The notes under the pieces were generated by a model that made no database searches, had not been told where the DNA came from, and saw only the letters and a list, made by a program, of their open reading frames with translations. The translations under genes and the position numbers were made by a program. This document shows positions 44,905 through 54,052 of a stretch of DNA of 64,000 nt, in pieces. Within the stretch, counting starts at the first letter, position 1, and the number at the start of each line of letters is the position of its first letter. Source of the DNA: Brevibacillus porteri (GTDB lineage Bacteria > Bacillota > Bacilli > Brevibacillales > Brevibacillaceae). Location: contig NZ_PXZO01000001.1 in the NCBI RefSeq assembly GCF_003013475.1, positions 186,001 through 250,000 of the forward strand, read 5' to 3'.

Positions 44905-45879
44905 ATGGCAGCAATGCTTACGATTGATGATTTGCGAACTTCTTTTATCCAAGCAGGCAAAAAGCTGACCGTGATCGAGGGTGTCAGTCTCTCTGTAGAG
45001 CCTGGTGAAACTGTCGGTGTGGTCGGTGAATCCGGATGTGGAAAAAGCGTGACCAGCATGTCCATCATGCAGCTCTTGGGACGGAATGTAGAGATGACCG
45101 GGAGCATCCGTTTTCAAGACAAGGAGCTGCTCTCACTTACGGATAAACAAATGCAGACGATTCGCGGCAATCAGATCGCGATGATTTTTCAGGAGCCGAT
45201 GACTTCGCTCAACCCATTGCATTCGATCGGCAAACAGATTAGCGAGCCCTTGCGTCGGCATCTCGGACTGTCCAAACAGGAAGCCAAGCGACGAACGATC
45301 GAGCTTTTGAAAGAAGTCGGGATTCCGCGTGCCGATGAAATCATTTCCGACTATCCGCACCAATTGTCAGGCGGGATGCGTCAGCGTGTGATGATTGCGA
45401 TGGCGATGTCTTGTGCGCCCAAGCTCTTGATTGCCGACGAACCGACGACGGCTTTGGACGTGACGATTCAGGCGCAAATATTGGAACTCATGAAAAAAGT
45501 CCGTCAAGAGCAAGGCACTTCCATCCTGCTTATCACACATGACCTGGGAGTCGTGGCGGAGATGTGTCATCGTGTCATCGTCATGTATGCAGGTCAAATC
45601 GTAGAGGAAGCCGACGTCAAGCAGCTGTTTGACGAGCCGAAGCATCCGTATACGAGAGGACTTTTGAAATCGATGCCTTCTGTCAGTGTTAACCAAGAGC
45701 GTTTGGATGCGATTCCGGGCTCGGTGCCCCTTTTGAGCGAAATGCCTGCGGGATGTCGTTTTGCACCGCGCTGCTCACAGGTCATGGATATTTGCCGCGA
45801 GAAAAATCCAGAACTGACGCCTGTCGCAGACAACCAAAAGTGCCGCTGCTGGCTGTATCGCGAGGAGGACGTGCAATGA
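44905..45879 (+). CDS. ABC transporter ATPase, DppD/OppD type
   Basis: A 324-residue ATPase: Walker [13 protein letters not shown] (about 38-49), signature LSGGMRQRVMIAMAMSC, Walker B LLIADEPTTALD, switch ITHDLGVV. The C-terminal oligopeptide domain has HPYTRGLLKSMPS and a cysteine cluster (GCRFAPRCSQVMDICREKNP...CRCW) that holds an iron-sulphur cluster in relatives. Overlaps the next gene by 4 bp. Confidence 0.95.
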   Translation: MAAMLTIDDLRTSFIQAGKKLTVIEGVSLSVEPGETVGVVGESGCGKSVTSMSIMQLLGRNVEMTGSIRFQDKELLSLTDKQMQTIRGNQIAMIFQEPMTSLNPLHSIGKQISEPLRRHLGLSKQEAKRRTIELLKEVGIPRADEIISDYPHQLSGGMRQRVMIAMAMSCAPKLLIADEPTTALDVTIQAQILELMKKVRQEQGTSILLITHDLGVVAEMCHRVIVMYAGQIVEEADVKQLFDEPKHPYTRGLLKSMPSVSVNQERLDAIPGSVPLLSEMPAGCRFAPRCSQVMDICREKNPELTPVADNQKCRCWLYREEDVQ

Positions 45880-46844
45880 GGCAACCACTGTTGGAAGTCA
45901 AATCATTGACCAAACATTTCACGAGCAAGCAAGGATTCTTCAGCAAGGAAAAAGTCGTCCGTGCCGTCGATGGGGTCAACTTGACGGTTTACCCGGGCGA
46001 AACCGTCAGCATCGTTGGCGAATCAGGCTGTGGGAAATCCACAACAGGACGCTGCATCCTACGCCTGATTGAGCCAACTGACGGAGAAGTGTTTTTTGAA
46101 GGACAGGATATCCGCAAGCTCAATGAAACAGAGCTGCGCCGGGCAAGACGCAACATGCAGCTCGTGTTTCAGGATCCGTTTGCCTCGCTGAACCCGCGAA
46201 AAACAATCGGACAGCTTTTGGAGGACCCACTCATCATCCACGGCATCGGCAATTCAGTAGAACGCCGCAAGCATGTAGAGGAGATGATCCAGATCGTCGG
46301 TCTCTCCAAGCAGCAGCTGGATCGTTTTCCGCATGAGTTTTCCGGTGGTCAGCGCCAGCGGATCGGCATAGCAAGGGCACTGATATTGCGCCCCAAGCTG
46401 ATTGTGGCTGATGAGCCTGTGTCTGCTCTGGACGTGTCGATTCAGGCGCAAATTTTGAATCTGATGCAAGATTTGCAAAAGGAGTTCAATCTGACGTATT
46501 TGTTCATCTCGCATGATTTGAGTGTCGTCCGCCATATTTCGGACCGGGTAGCGGTGATGTATCTCGGAAAAGTGGTGGAGGTAGCGGATAAACAATCGTT
46601 GTATGAGAAACCAACACATCCATATACACAAGCACTGTTATCAGCGGTGCCTGTACCGAATCCCCATTTGACGACCCAGCGGATCATTTTGGAGGGAGAC
46701 CTGCCTAGTCCAGCAAATCCGCCGTCTGGCTGCACATTCCATCCGCGTTGCCGCCACTGTATGGACATTTGCAAAACGGTTGCTCCTGTGGCTAGCGAGG
46801 TATCGAGAGGGCATTTTGTCACTTGCCATCTGGAGCAGTCATGA
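45876..46844 (+). CDS. ABC transporter ATPase, DppF/OppF type
   Basis: A 322-residue ATPase with Walker [13 protein letters not shown], signature [15 protein letters not shown], Walker [13 protein letters not shown], switch ISHDLSVV, and the C-terminal cysteine cluster ([16 protein letters not shown]). The ATG at 45876 sits in the stop region of the DppD-type gene and follows GAGGAGG. Forms the ATPase heterodimer of the importer. Confidence 0.95.
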   Translation: MRQPLLEVKSLTKHFTSKQGFFSKEKVVRAVDGVNLTVYPGETVSIVGESGCGKSTTGRCILRLIEPTDGEVFFEGQDIRKLNETELRRARRNMQLVFQDPFASLNPRKTIGQLLEDPLIIHGIGNSVERRKHVEEMIQIVGLSKQQLDRFPHEFSGGQRQRIGIARALILRPKLIVADEPVSALDVSIQAQILNLMQDLQKEFNLTYLFISHDLSVVRHISDRVAVMYLGKVVEVADKQSLYEKPTHPYTQALLSAVPVPNPHLTTQRIILEGDLPSPANPPSGCTFHPRCRHCMDICKTVAPVASEVSRGHFVTCHLEQS

Positions 46845-46888
46845 AGTGAGCATGGGGCAGTAAGATTGAAAAGGAGGTTCGATAGAGC

Positions 46889-47797
46889 ATGAATCTGGAG
46901 AACTTGCAAGCATTGACGACTGAAGGAAAAAACGAGAGCAGCAGTGATTTGGATCAATTGAGTGCCCGAGGCATCGTGCAAATGATGAACGATGAGGACA
47001 AGAAGGTTCCTTATGCGATAGAGCGCGTCCTCGATCAAGTATCCGATGCGGTAGAGGTCATCTCACACGCATTGGAAAAGGGCGGGAGACTGTTTTACTT
47101 TGGTGCTGGAACGAGTGGACGTTTAGGGATCTTGGATGCGTCCGAGTGCCCGCCGACCTTTGGTACACAGCCTGAGCTCGTTCAGGGTGTGATTGCAGGC
47201 GGACCATCTGCAATGGTACGCGCGGTAGAAGGCGCAGAGGATTCTTTTGAATTAGGTCAAGAAGATGTGCATAAATACGGCGTGACCAAAAATGATGTGG
47301 TCGTAGGAATCGCAGCCAGTGGACGGACTCCGTATGTTCTCGGTGTTTTGGCAGAGGCACAGAAGATCGAAGCCAAGACGGTTGCTGTCTCTTGCAACAA
47401 GCCTTCGTACATCAATGAAGGCGTAGATGTCGCGATTAATGTGGTCGTAGGACCGGAAGTATTGACCGGATCGACGAGACTCAAGGCAGGAACAGCCCAA
47501 AAGCTGGTGCTAAACATGCTGACGACAGCGACGATGATTCGTTTGGGCAAAGTGTACGGAAATCTGATGGTCAGCGTGCAAGCAACCAACCTCAAGCTGA
47601 AGGAACGAGTAAAGCGGATCATCATGGAAGTGACCGGAGCGAGTTACGAGGAAGCAGAGCAACTGGCTGATCAGGCAGATGGTGATGCGAAGACAGCTAT
47701 TATCATGAAGCTGACGGGATCGAGCAGGGAAGAGGCCACTCGTTTGTTAAATGTTACCAATGGAAGAATCAGGGAAGCCATTCAGCAGTTGGACTAA
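46889..47797 (+). CDS. murQ: N-acetylmuramic acid 6-phosphate etherase
   Basis: A 302-residue MurQ that cleaves the ether bond of MurNAc-6-phosphate to give GlcNAc-6-phosphate and D-lactate in the cytoplasm. The SIS sugar-binding domain shows FYFGAGTSGRLGILDASECPPTFG with the catalytic glutamate at about 85. The second glutamate region is MVRAVEGAEDSFELG. The C-terminal small helical domain has GRIREAIQQL. All key residues are present. AAGGAGG precedes the ATG. It uses the AnmK product, placing both in one pathway. Confidence 0.96.
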   Translation: MNLENLQALTTEGKNESSSDLDQLSARGIVQMMNDEDKKVPYAIERVLDQVSDAVEVISHALEKGGRLFYFGAGTSGRLGILDASECPPTFGTQPELVQGVIAGGPSAMVRAVEGAEDSFELGQEDVHKYGVTKNDVVVGIAASGRTPYVLGVLAEAQKIEAKTVAVSCNKPSYINEGVDVAINVVVGPEVLTGSTRLKAGTAQKLVLNMLTTATMIRLGKVYGNLMVSVQATNLKLKERVKRIIMEVTGASYEEAEQLADQADGDAKTAIIMKLTGSSREEATRLLNVTNGRIREAIQQLD

Positions 47798-47824
47798 GTT
47801 TTTGGGAAAGGATGGAGAGATTCC

Positions 47825-49240
47825 ATGTTGCCAGAATCCATTCGCGAAGAGCTGCGTGCCATCGTCGGAGAGAAAAACTGTCTCGACAAACAGGAAGCAT
47901 TAGTCGCCTATTCGTATGACGCGACGCCGATGCAGCAAGCATTGCCGGATGTGGTCGTCATGCCGAAGAGCACAGCCGAAGTCCAGCAGGTCATGCGAGT
48001 TGCAGCACGACATCACATCCCGATTGTGACGCGTGGAGCAGGCTCTAATCTATGCGGCGGAACGATACCAGTCGGTGGCGGAATTGTTTTGGTATTGAGC
48101 CGGATGAATCAGATCGTAGAGATTGACGAACAAAATTTGACGATAACGGTACAGCCGGGGGTTCGAACGGTCGATATCCATCAGGCGGTAGAGGCGCTTG
48201 GTTTGTTTTATCCACCAGATCCAGGCAGCATGGTCATCTCCACGATTGGCGGGAATATTGCGCTTAATTCAGGTGGACTGAGAGGGTTGAAGTACGGAAC
48301 AACCAAGGATTACGTGCTGGGTCTCGAAGCTGTGTTGCCGAACGGAGAGGTCATCCGTACCGGGGGCAAGCTGATGAAGGATGTGGCGGGCTATGATCTG
48401 ACCAAGCTCTTGGTCGGTAGCGAGGGCACATTGGCGATCATTACCGAGGCTATTCTCAAGCTGATTCCGAAGCCGCAGACACAGCGGGTTATGCTGGCGA
48501 TGTTCGCAGATATGGCACAGGCGGCGAGGTCTGTTTCTGCTATCATTGCCAATCGTATCATTCCTGGCACGCTTGAATTTCTTGATCAGGGCACGATCCG
48601 TGTTGTCGAGGATTTCAAAAAGATCGGGCTTCCGACAGATGTGGCGGCGATCCTCCTGATCGGTCAGGACGGAGAGCCACAGACGGTTGATCGGGACATG
48701 GAGCAGATCGCTGTTATTTGTGAGGAGAATGATGCCGTCCAAATTAAGGTAGCGAAGACAGCCGAGGAAGCTGATGAGGTAATGACCGCCCGACGCAGTG
48801 CGCTCGCCGCATTGTCACGGATGCGTCCGACGACCATTTTGGAGGACGCAACAGTTCCCCGCGCCGCGATTGCGCCGATGGTCGCCGCGATTCAAGAGAT
48901 TACGGAGCGTTACGGACTGCAAATTTGTACCTTTGGTCATGCAGGAGACGGCAATTTGCATCCGACCTGCATGACAGACGCTCGCAACACGGAAGAGATC
49001 GAGCGTGTGGAGCATGCCTTCGAGGAAATTTTCGCAGCGGCAATCGATTTGGGGGGAACGATTACGGGAGAGCATGGCGTAGGAATCGTCAAGGCACCGT
49101 ATTTGGAGTGGAAAGTAGGGGCCGCAGGTATGGAGATCATGAAAGGCATCAAGTACGCTTTCGATCCTCACAATCTCCTGAACCCTGACAAAATGTTTGC
49201 CAAACAGTCCCGGAACAGAGTGGTGGTCCAGCGTGCTTAA
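47825..49240 (+). CDS. glcD: FAD-linked oxidase, GlcD type (probable D-lactate dehydrogenase subunit)
   Basis: A 471-residue PCMH-type FAD oxidase: VVVMPKSTAEVQQVMRVA, RGAGSNLCGGTIPVGGG (FAD contacts), GGNIALNSGGLRGLKYG, and the substrate/iron motif GHAGDGNLHPTC near the C-terminus, with GEHGVGIVK. The family oxidises 2-hydroxy acids (glycolate, D-lactate). It lies 27 bp after murQ, whose by-product is D-lactate, so D-lactate is the likely substrate. A glcE gene is absent. Confidence 0.92.
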   Translation: MLPESIREELRAIVGEKNCLDKQEALVAYSYDATPMQQALPDVVVMPKSTAEVQQVMRVAARHHIPIVTRGAGSNLCGGTIPVGGGIVLVLSRMNQIVEIDEQNLTITVQPGVRTVDIHQAVEALGLFYPPDPGSMVISTIGGNIALNSGGLRGLKYGTTKDYVLGLEAVLPNGEVIRTGGKLMKDVAGYDLTKLLVGSEGTLAIITEAILKLIPKPQTQRVMLAMFADMAQAARSVSAIIANRIIPGTLEFLDQGTIRVVEDFKKIGLPTDVAAILLIGQDGEPQTVDRDMEQIAVICEENDAVQIKVAKTAEEADEVMTARRSALAALSRMRPTTILEDATVPRAAIAPMVAAIQEITERYGLQICTFGHAGDGNLHPTCMTDARNTEEIERVEHAFEEIFAAAIDLGGTITGEHGVGIVKAPYLEWKVGAAGMEIMKGIKYAFDPHNLLNPDKMFAKQSRNRVVVQRA

Positions 49241-50528
49241 AGAAGCCTTGGTGAATAAACTCGATTACGACGAGCTGTCCAACTGTATGCGCTGCGGCTT
49301 CTGTCAGCCAGCCTGTCCGACCTTTCGGGAAACAGGCTATGAGGCAGCTTCTCCACGAGGTCGCATCGCCTTGATGAAAGCCGTAGCAGACGGTGTCATG
49401 GAGCCGGACAAAGATTTCGTCGATCAAATGAATCTGTGTCTAGGCTGCCGGGCATGTGAGCCGGTATGCCCAGCAGGTGTTCCGTACGGTCAACTGATCG
49501 AGCAGACGAGAGAAGCGATCGAAGAAGTGCAGGAGCATCCATGGTGGGTCAAAGCCGTCCGCAAGCTCGCGTTTTTCCACCTGTTCCCTCATCAGAAACG
49601 CATGTACCAGCTCGGTGGACTCTTGCACTTCTATCAGCGCTCAGGAGTGCAAAAAGCCGTTCGCAAGCTAAGAGTGTTATCCATCCTGCCTAAGCAAATG
49701 CGGGAAATGGAAGCAATCATGCCTGAAGCATCTGGAAAAGGGATCGTGGACTTTTTCGGTGGCACGGTTATTCCAGCCGTAGGCGAGCGCAAGTATCGCG
49801 TAGGAATGTTTCACGGCTGTATCATGGATGTCTTATTCAATGAGACGAATCGCAACACCGTGCGGCTTCTGAGTGAGGCAGGCTGCGAGGTAATCATCGC
49901 TCCAGACCAGGTGTGCTGCGGTGCTCTCCATGCACATAGCGGTGAGCGTGAACAGGCTCGCCATCTGGCGCGAAAAAATGTGGCTGCTTTTCACAAGGCT
50001 GATGTGGATATCATTGTATCCAATGCAGGCGGTTGCGGGGCGATGCTACAGGAATACGACCATTTGCTGGCGGAAGATGCAGAATGGCAGGAGAAGGCAC
50101 AATGGTTCGCTTCACGCGTGAAGGATATTAGCGAGGTGCTTGCACTCCTCGTGGAACCAACAGAATGGCAGTCATTGCCCCAACGGATTACTTATCAATC
50201 CTCCTGTCACCTGCGCAACGGGATGAAGGTGACCAAAGAGCCAGTGAACCTGCTGCAAGCCATTCCGGGAGCCACATACGTACAGCTCCGCGAGGGAGAT
50301 CGCTGCTGCGGCTCAGCGGGCATTTACAATCTGGTGCAGCCTGAGATGGCCGGAAGCCTTTTAGATGAAAAAATGGGTCATGTAGCGGCTACCCAAGCAG
50401 ACATTCTCGTGACCTCGAATCCGGGCTGTCTGTTGCAAATGAAAGCAGGCATTCATCGAGCTGGGCTGGAAGGAAAGATGGAGGCCGTGCATATCGTCGA
50501 TTTGCTGGCGCGTGTCAGTCAGAAATAA
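49233..50528 (+). CDS. glcF: iron-sulphur oxidase subunit, GlcF type
   Basis: A 431-residue electron-transfer subunit with two 4Fe-4S ferredoxin motifs (CMRCGFCQPACP and CLGCRACEPVCP) and two CCG domains (VCCGALHAH; RCCGSAGIYN) of heterodisulphide reductase type. GTG start overlapping glcD by 8 bp. It would carry electrons from the GlcD flavin to the quinone pool. Last gene of the operon before the terminator. Confidence 0.92.
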   Translation: MLKEALVNKLDYDELSNCMRCGFCQPACPTFRETGYEAASPRGRIALMKAVADGVMEPDKDFVDQMNLCLGCRACEPVCPAGVPYGQLIEQTREAIEEVQEHPWWVKAVRKLAFFHLFPHQKRMYQLGGLLHFYQRSGVQKAVRKLRVLSILPKQMREMEAIMPEASGKGIVDFFGGTVIPAVGERKYRVGMFHGCIMDVLFNETNRNTVRLLSEAGCEVIIAPDQVCCGALHAHSGEREQARHLARKNVAAFHKADVDIIVSNAGGCGAMLQEYDHLLAEDAEWQEKAQWFASRVKDISEVLALLVEPTEWQSLPQRITYQSSCHLRNGMKVTKEPVNLLQAIPGATYVQLREGDRCCGSAGIYNLVQPEMAGSLLDEKMGHVAATQADILVTSNPGCLLQMKAGIHRAGLEGKMEAVHIVDLLARVSQK

Positions 50529-50546
50529 TAGAATCGTATAGTCGAG

Positions 50547-50600
50547 AAAACGTGTAGGGAATCATTCTGCAAGACGGAGTGGTTCCTTGCACGTTTTTTT
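50547..50600 (+). terminator. Rho-independent terminator of the anmK-glcF operon
   Basis: AAAACGTG-T-AGGGAA pairs with TTCCT-TG-CACGTTTT around a large loop, with a seven-T tail. Confidence 0.75.
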
Positions 50601-50704
50601 CATAGAAAAAGGGGATAAAAATAAAAGGACAATTAACGGAAATTGCATGTAAGAATGGCCAAATGCATGGCAGTAAAAATTCGGAGAGGAAGTGGTAGGG
50701 AGCG

Positions 50705-50839
50705 ATGGAAATCAAAGTCGCAGTTATAGGTCCTTACGATTTGCTTGATGAGGTTTTGCGTATGGCAGCAACATTTCCAGCATTGAATCAACTTACTCGG
50801 AGATGGTCTCCGCGATTTATTGGACCCGCATATATCTAA
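50705..50839 (+). pseudogene. possible remnant of a sensor-type regulator gene
   Basis: An ATG behind GGTAGGGAG opens a 44-codon frame, MEIKVAVIGPYDLLDEVLRM. It resembles the N-terminus of larger Firmicute regulators that begin K-I-x-V-x-G. After about residue 27 (FPALNQLTRRW) it loses any family look and stops, and the neighbouring frame also dies soon. It reads as the 5' stub of a lost gene at the edge of the Ter island. A genuine short peptide is the alternative. Confidence 0.35.
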
Positions 50840-50903
50840 TTCCAATTCCTCGAAAAGAGAGAGCGGGATAACAGATTTTGTTAATCGCTGTCGAATAATG
50901 TAT

Positions 50904-50909
50904 TATAAT
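50904..50909 (+). promoter_or_regulatory. -10 box ahead of terB
   Basis: TATAAT in the AT-rich stretch about 40 bp before terB. No convincing -35 at 17 bp, so an alternative or activator-dependent promoter is possible. Confidence 0.4.
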
Positions 50910-50948
50910 AGAAGGAAATAATGTAAAATTTTTAATGGAGGTAATAGG

Positions 50949-51404
50949 ATGTCAATGACGAGTACGTTCACAAACTGGTTGAAATCGACAAAAGTTGGTT
51001 TGCAAGAGCAAGTGAAAAAGTTTCAAAACCGAGATTTTCTAGATGCAGTGGTAGCAGGCTGCGCATTGGTAGCGGCTGCCGATGGCAGTATTGATTCCGC
51101 AGAAAAACAAAAGATGGCTGCTTATATTGGAAGAAGTGAAGAGTTAAAGGTATTTAACATGAATGATGTCATTGCGAGATTTAATCACTTTGTATCTGGC
51201 TTTGAATTCGATCACGGTGTCGGCAAGATGGAGGCATTGAAAGTGATAGGAAAATATAAAAATAATGCTGAGGCTGCGCGTATTGTTGTCAGTGTTTGCT
51301 GCGCAATTGGTTCCGCGGATGGTCATTTTGATGAACAGGAAAAATCCGTTGTTCGAGAGATTTGTGGGGTTGTTAATCTCAATCCAGCAGAGTTTCAGCT
51401 ATAA
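50949..51404 (+). CDS. terB: TerB-family tellurite resistance protein
   Basis: A 151-residue all-helical TerB protein with the two conserved acidic metal-binding repeats, AAADGSIDSAEKQ (about 38-50) and GSADGHFDEQEK (about 121-132). TerB proteins are thought to sit at the inner membrane with TerC and TerD as a metal-sensing stress complex. ATGGAGGTAATAGG precedes the ATG. Single gene with its own terminator. Confidence 0.93.
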   Translation: MSMTSTFTNWLKSTKVGLQEQVKKFQNRDFLDAVVAGCALVAAADGSIDSAEKQKMAAYIGRSEELKVFNMNDVIARFNHFVSGFEFDHGVGKMEALKVIGKYKNNAEAARIVVSVCCAIGSADGHFDEQEKSVVREICGVVNLNPAEFQL

Positions 51405-51440
51405 AAAAGAAGGGCGCCTGATCGGTAGCCCTTCTTTTTT
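51403..51440. terminator. bidirectional terminator between terB and the minus-strand TerD gene
   Basis: AAAAAAGAAGGGC / GCCCTTCTTTTTTT hairpin with a 12-base loop. Confidence 0.85.
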
Positions 51441-52600
51441 TACTTTTTCGCTCCAAATAGATTAAAGATAGAGGGAGACTTAAATTCTTCAGGTCCAACA
51501 TCCATTTTAAAACTTCCATCCTTATAAAGGAGCGGAGACTTTTCTGAGTTATTCTTCGAGTATTTTTCTACGTGGCTGATTTTCATTTCGCTTTGATCTG
51601 TAAAGTCAATGTGGGCAATGGCAACCCAATAGGCATATTTATTTTCTTCTAATAAGGGAGCGATCACAGTTTGTCCTACGTGATTCTCCACAACAGCCCT
51701 TGCATGCATAGATTTAAAACTTCCTATTCCATTACTTAATGCACTATAGGCGGCGAATAAAACATAGCGCAATTGATCTGGGCGATGAATGTGAATGGTT
51801 TCTCTACCGGCATTTTTGGAATCTCCATCTAATGTAATAAACGGTGACTTTGTTGAGGTGCCTTTATTTTTGTAATAGACTTTTCCTTCTACGCCATCCC
51901 GAGTAACAAAGAAACAATACAAATCCAGGTCTTTCTTGCTGGTCCATTCCAGATGAGTGGTGATCTTTTCAGATTTCCTTATTTGTACAGACTCTTTCTT
52001 TGTCAGTTCAATTTTGGTTAATGTAACGGGGAGAGGAGGCGGTAATGTCTCTTCCTCATCGCTGACATCAAGTCCAAAATTGCGGCATAACGCAGCTAAT
52101 CCTCCGTTAAATCCACTTCCAATTGCATTGAACTTCCACTCTCCGTTATAACGATATAGTTCAGCAGTAACAATTGCGGTCTCGTTCTCTAAATCTGATC
52201 CAAATTCAAAGCGCAATAATTCGGTTCCATCAGACGAGTTCACTATTCGAACGTATGCGTCATGAATTTGTCCGAAACGGTGGTCTCTTTTTTCAGCTTC
52301 ATGAATGGTTAGAGTTAATGCGATTCGATGAATGTTAGGAGGAATTTTCTTCTCTATGATTTCTATTTGCTCTTTATCTTTACCAGGCGCTGTTGAGTGC
52401 TTTACTGCTTGGGTGATGCTCATGGTATTTCCGTAAAAAATGAAATCTTCATCCTGTTGGCAATTCCCGGAAATATCTAACAAGAATGCCGCAGAGTCAA
52501 TCTCAATCTCCTCTTTTGATTCCCATCCTAAACATACGATCCACTTTTCTGCATTGATATTTTTGGTAATATCCGTTTTCTGCCCTTTTTTTAGTAGCAT
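51440..52600 (-). CDS. two-domain TerD-family protein, divergent
   Basis: A 386-residue protein. The N-terminal TerD domain (about 1-180) keeps LLKKGQKTDIT, the IEIDSAAFLLD strand and ELYRYNGEWKFNAIGSGFNGGL. The usual calcium loop GDNxTGxGxGDDE is replaced by KHSTAPGKDKEQ. A second TerD-like domain (about 195-340: LTKIELTKKESVQIRKSEK, FITLDGDSKNAGRETIHI) follows, with a 45-residue tail. AATAGGAGAC precedes the ATG. It is divergent from the biosynthetic genes and its architecture mirrors the gene at 59410. Confidence 0.88.
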   Translation of the reverse strand: MLLKKGQKTDITKNINAEKWIVCLGWESKEEIEIDSAAFLLDISGNCQQDEDFIFYGNTMSITQAVKHSTAPGKDKEQIEIIEKKIPPNIHRIALTLTIHEAEKRDHRFGQIHDAYVRIVNSSDGTELLRFEFGSDLENETAIVTAELYRYNGEWKFNAIGSGFNGGLAALCRNFGLDVSDEEETLPPPLPVTLTKIELTKKESVQIRKSEKITTHLEWTSKKDLDLYCFFVTRDGVEGKVYYKNKGTSTKSPFITLDGDSKNAGRETIHIHRPDQLRYVLFAAYSALSNGIGSFKSMHARAVVENHVGQTVIAPLLEENKYAYWVAIAHIDFTDQSEMKISHVEKYSKNNSEKSPLLYKDGSFKMDVGPEEFKSPSIFNLFGAKK

Positions 52601-52846
52601 AGAATGTCTCCTATTCCAGCGTCATCAAAAAACAAGAAAAAATGACATTGTTTTCGTAATTTTTGTCGAAATTTAATTCGTTTCATATCGACATTTTTAT
52701 TATACTGGAAAGAGTAAGTTATATTTACAGTTGTTTTCTCTATTGGATGTAATGTTATTTAAATGTGTATAGCTTCCAAATGATAATGGTATGGATAGAT
52801 TAGGAAAGGGGCGGGGTTTTTACTATTGTAGTAAAAACGTTTATTC
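52601..52846. promoter_or_regulatory. divergent AT-rich promoter region with an SD-proximal hairpin
   Basis: A TATACT box (52701-52706, plus strand) and a TATAAT on the opposite strand suggest back-to-back promoters. Just before the plus-strand gene, a purine-rich GGAAAGGGGCGGGG (52803-52816) is followed by GTTTTTACT-ATTGT-AGTAAAAAC (52816-52838) and then the ATG at 52847. A nine-bp hairpin thus stands between the only Shine-Dalgarno-like tract and the start codon. Confidence 0.5.
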
Positions 52847-54052
52847 ATGAGACATTTCGATTATTTGAGTGCAGAAGAACGCGATGAATTATTTTATGGA
52901 AAACCGGTTTCGTTTAATAGAAACACGGAGAAGGAAATCCTTTCCTGTAGTCTGGGAGCCACATTATACATGCCTGCAACGAAGGCAACGATTTCTCAAG
53001 ATATCGTTCGAAAGAAGCATGAAGGTCTTGTTTCGATGGTGGCTTGTCTGGAAGATGCAATCGGTGATCACGAAGTTGTGGAAGCGGAGCAAAGCTTGCT
53101 TAAACAATTTGCTACCCTGGCACACCAGCTGCGACTCGGTGAACTGGATATCAATGATGTTCCTCTTATTTTTATTCGGGTTCGGGACGCAGCCCAAATG
53201 AAACGTATAGCAGATACGCTGGGTGAAGATCTATATGTGCTCGCTGGTTTTGTTTTCCCAAAATTCACGAGCAGAAATGGCGAAGAATATTTTTCCATTC
53301 TCCATTCGATTAACGCCCCTCTTTCTTTTACGGTTTACGGTATGCCTATTCTGGAATCTGCTGAGGTTATTTATAAAGAAACGCGAGTGGGCGAGCTTGT
53401 TTCGATTCGGCAAATTTTAGATAAATATGAAGATCTCGTTTTGAACGTCCGGATGGGTGCTACTGATTTTTCCAGCCTGTTTGGGTTGAGAAGGGGACCC
53501 GATGTGACTATCTACGACATTTCTACGATTCGGGATTGTATTAGTGACATGGTCAATATTTTTACCAGAACCGAAAAGGGGTATGTTCTCTCTGGACCGG
53601 TTTGGGAGTACTTCACTAATGGGGATCGACTGCTCAAGCCGCAGCTAAGAGAGTCGCCTTTTGAAAAACAGCTTGGTGGCGTACAAGGAAGAAAACTGAG
53701 ATTAAAGCTTTTAAATAAATTCGAAGACGGACTGATAAAAGAAGTGCTCCTAGATAAAGAGAATGGATTGACGGGCAAGACCATCATTCATCCAAGTCAT
53801 ATCAAAATCATTCATTCTCTCTCTGTTGTTAGCCATGAAGAATACGAGGATGCCATGAGCATCCTGCAAAGCAATTCCAACGGAGTACTGAAAAGTAACT
53901 TTTCCAACAAAATGAATGAAGTAAAGCCGCATACTAATTGGGCAAAAAGAGTTTTGGTGAAATCAAAAATTTATGGGGTGTATCATGGACACAACAACTT
54001 TATCAACCTCTTGGCAAAATCCTCCAAGATACAGCTTCAATATTCTCGATAG
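52847..54052 (+). CDS. HpcH/HpaI aldolase / citrate-lyase-beta-like protein of the Ter biosynthetic module
   Basis: A 401-residue TIM-barrel protein of the CitE-like superfamily. It opens HFDYLSAEERDELFY, then LGATLYMPATKATI, ISQDIVRKKHEGLVSMVACLEDAIGD (metal-binding E and D), VPLIFIRVRD, and KTIIHPSHIKIIHSLSVVSHEEYEDA, a conserved C-terminal motif. It should make or break a C-C bond next to a carboxylate, perhaps with an acyl-CoA-like substrate. In Ter islands it is the standard companion of the PRTase, StiP and HAD genes. It overlaps the next gene by 68 bp. Confidence 0.9.
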   Translation: MRHFDYLSAEERDELFYGKPVSFNRNTEKEILSCSLGATLYMPATKATISQDIVRKKHEGLVSMVACLEDAIGDHEVVEAEQSLLKQFATLAHQLRLGELDINDVPLIFIRVRDAAQMKRIADTLGEDLYVLAGFVFPKFTSRNGEEYFSILHSINAPLSFTVYGMPILESAEVIYKETRVGELVSIRQILDKYEDLVLNVRMGATDFSSLFGLRRGPDVTIYDISTIRDCISDMVNIFTRTEKGYVLSGPVWEYFTNGDRLLKPQLRESPFEKQLGGVQGRKLRLKLLNKFEDGLIKEVLLDKENGLTGKTIIHPSHIKIIHSLSVVSHEEYEDAMSILQSNSNGVLKSNFSNKMNEVKPHTNWAKRVLVKSKIYGVYHGHNNFINLLAKSSKIQLQYSR

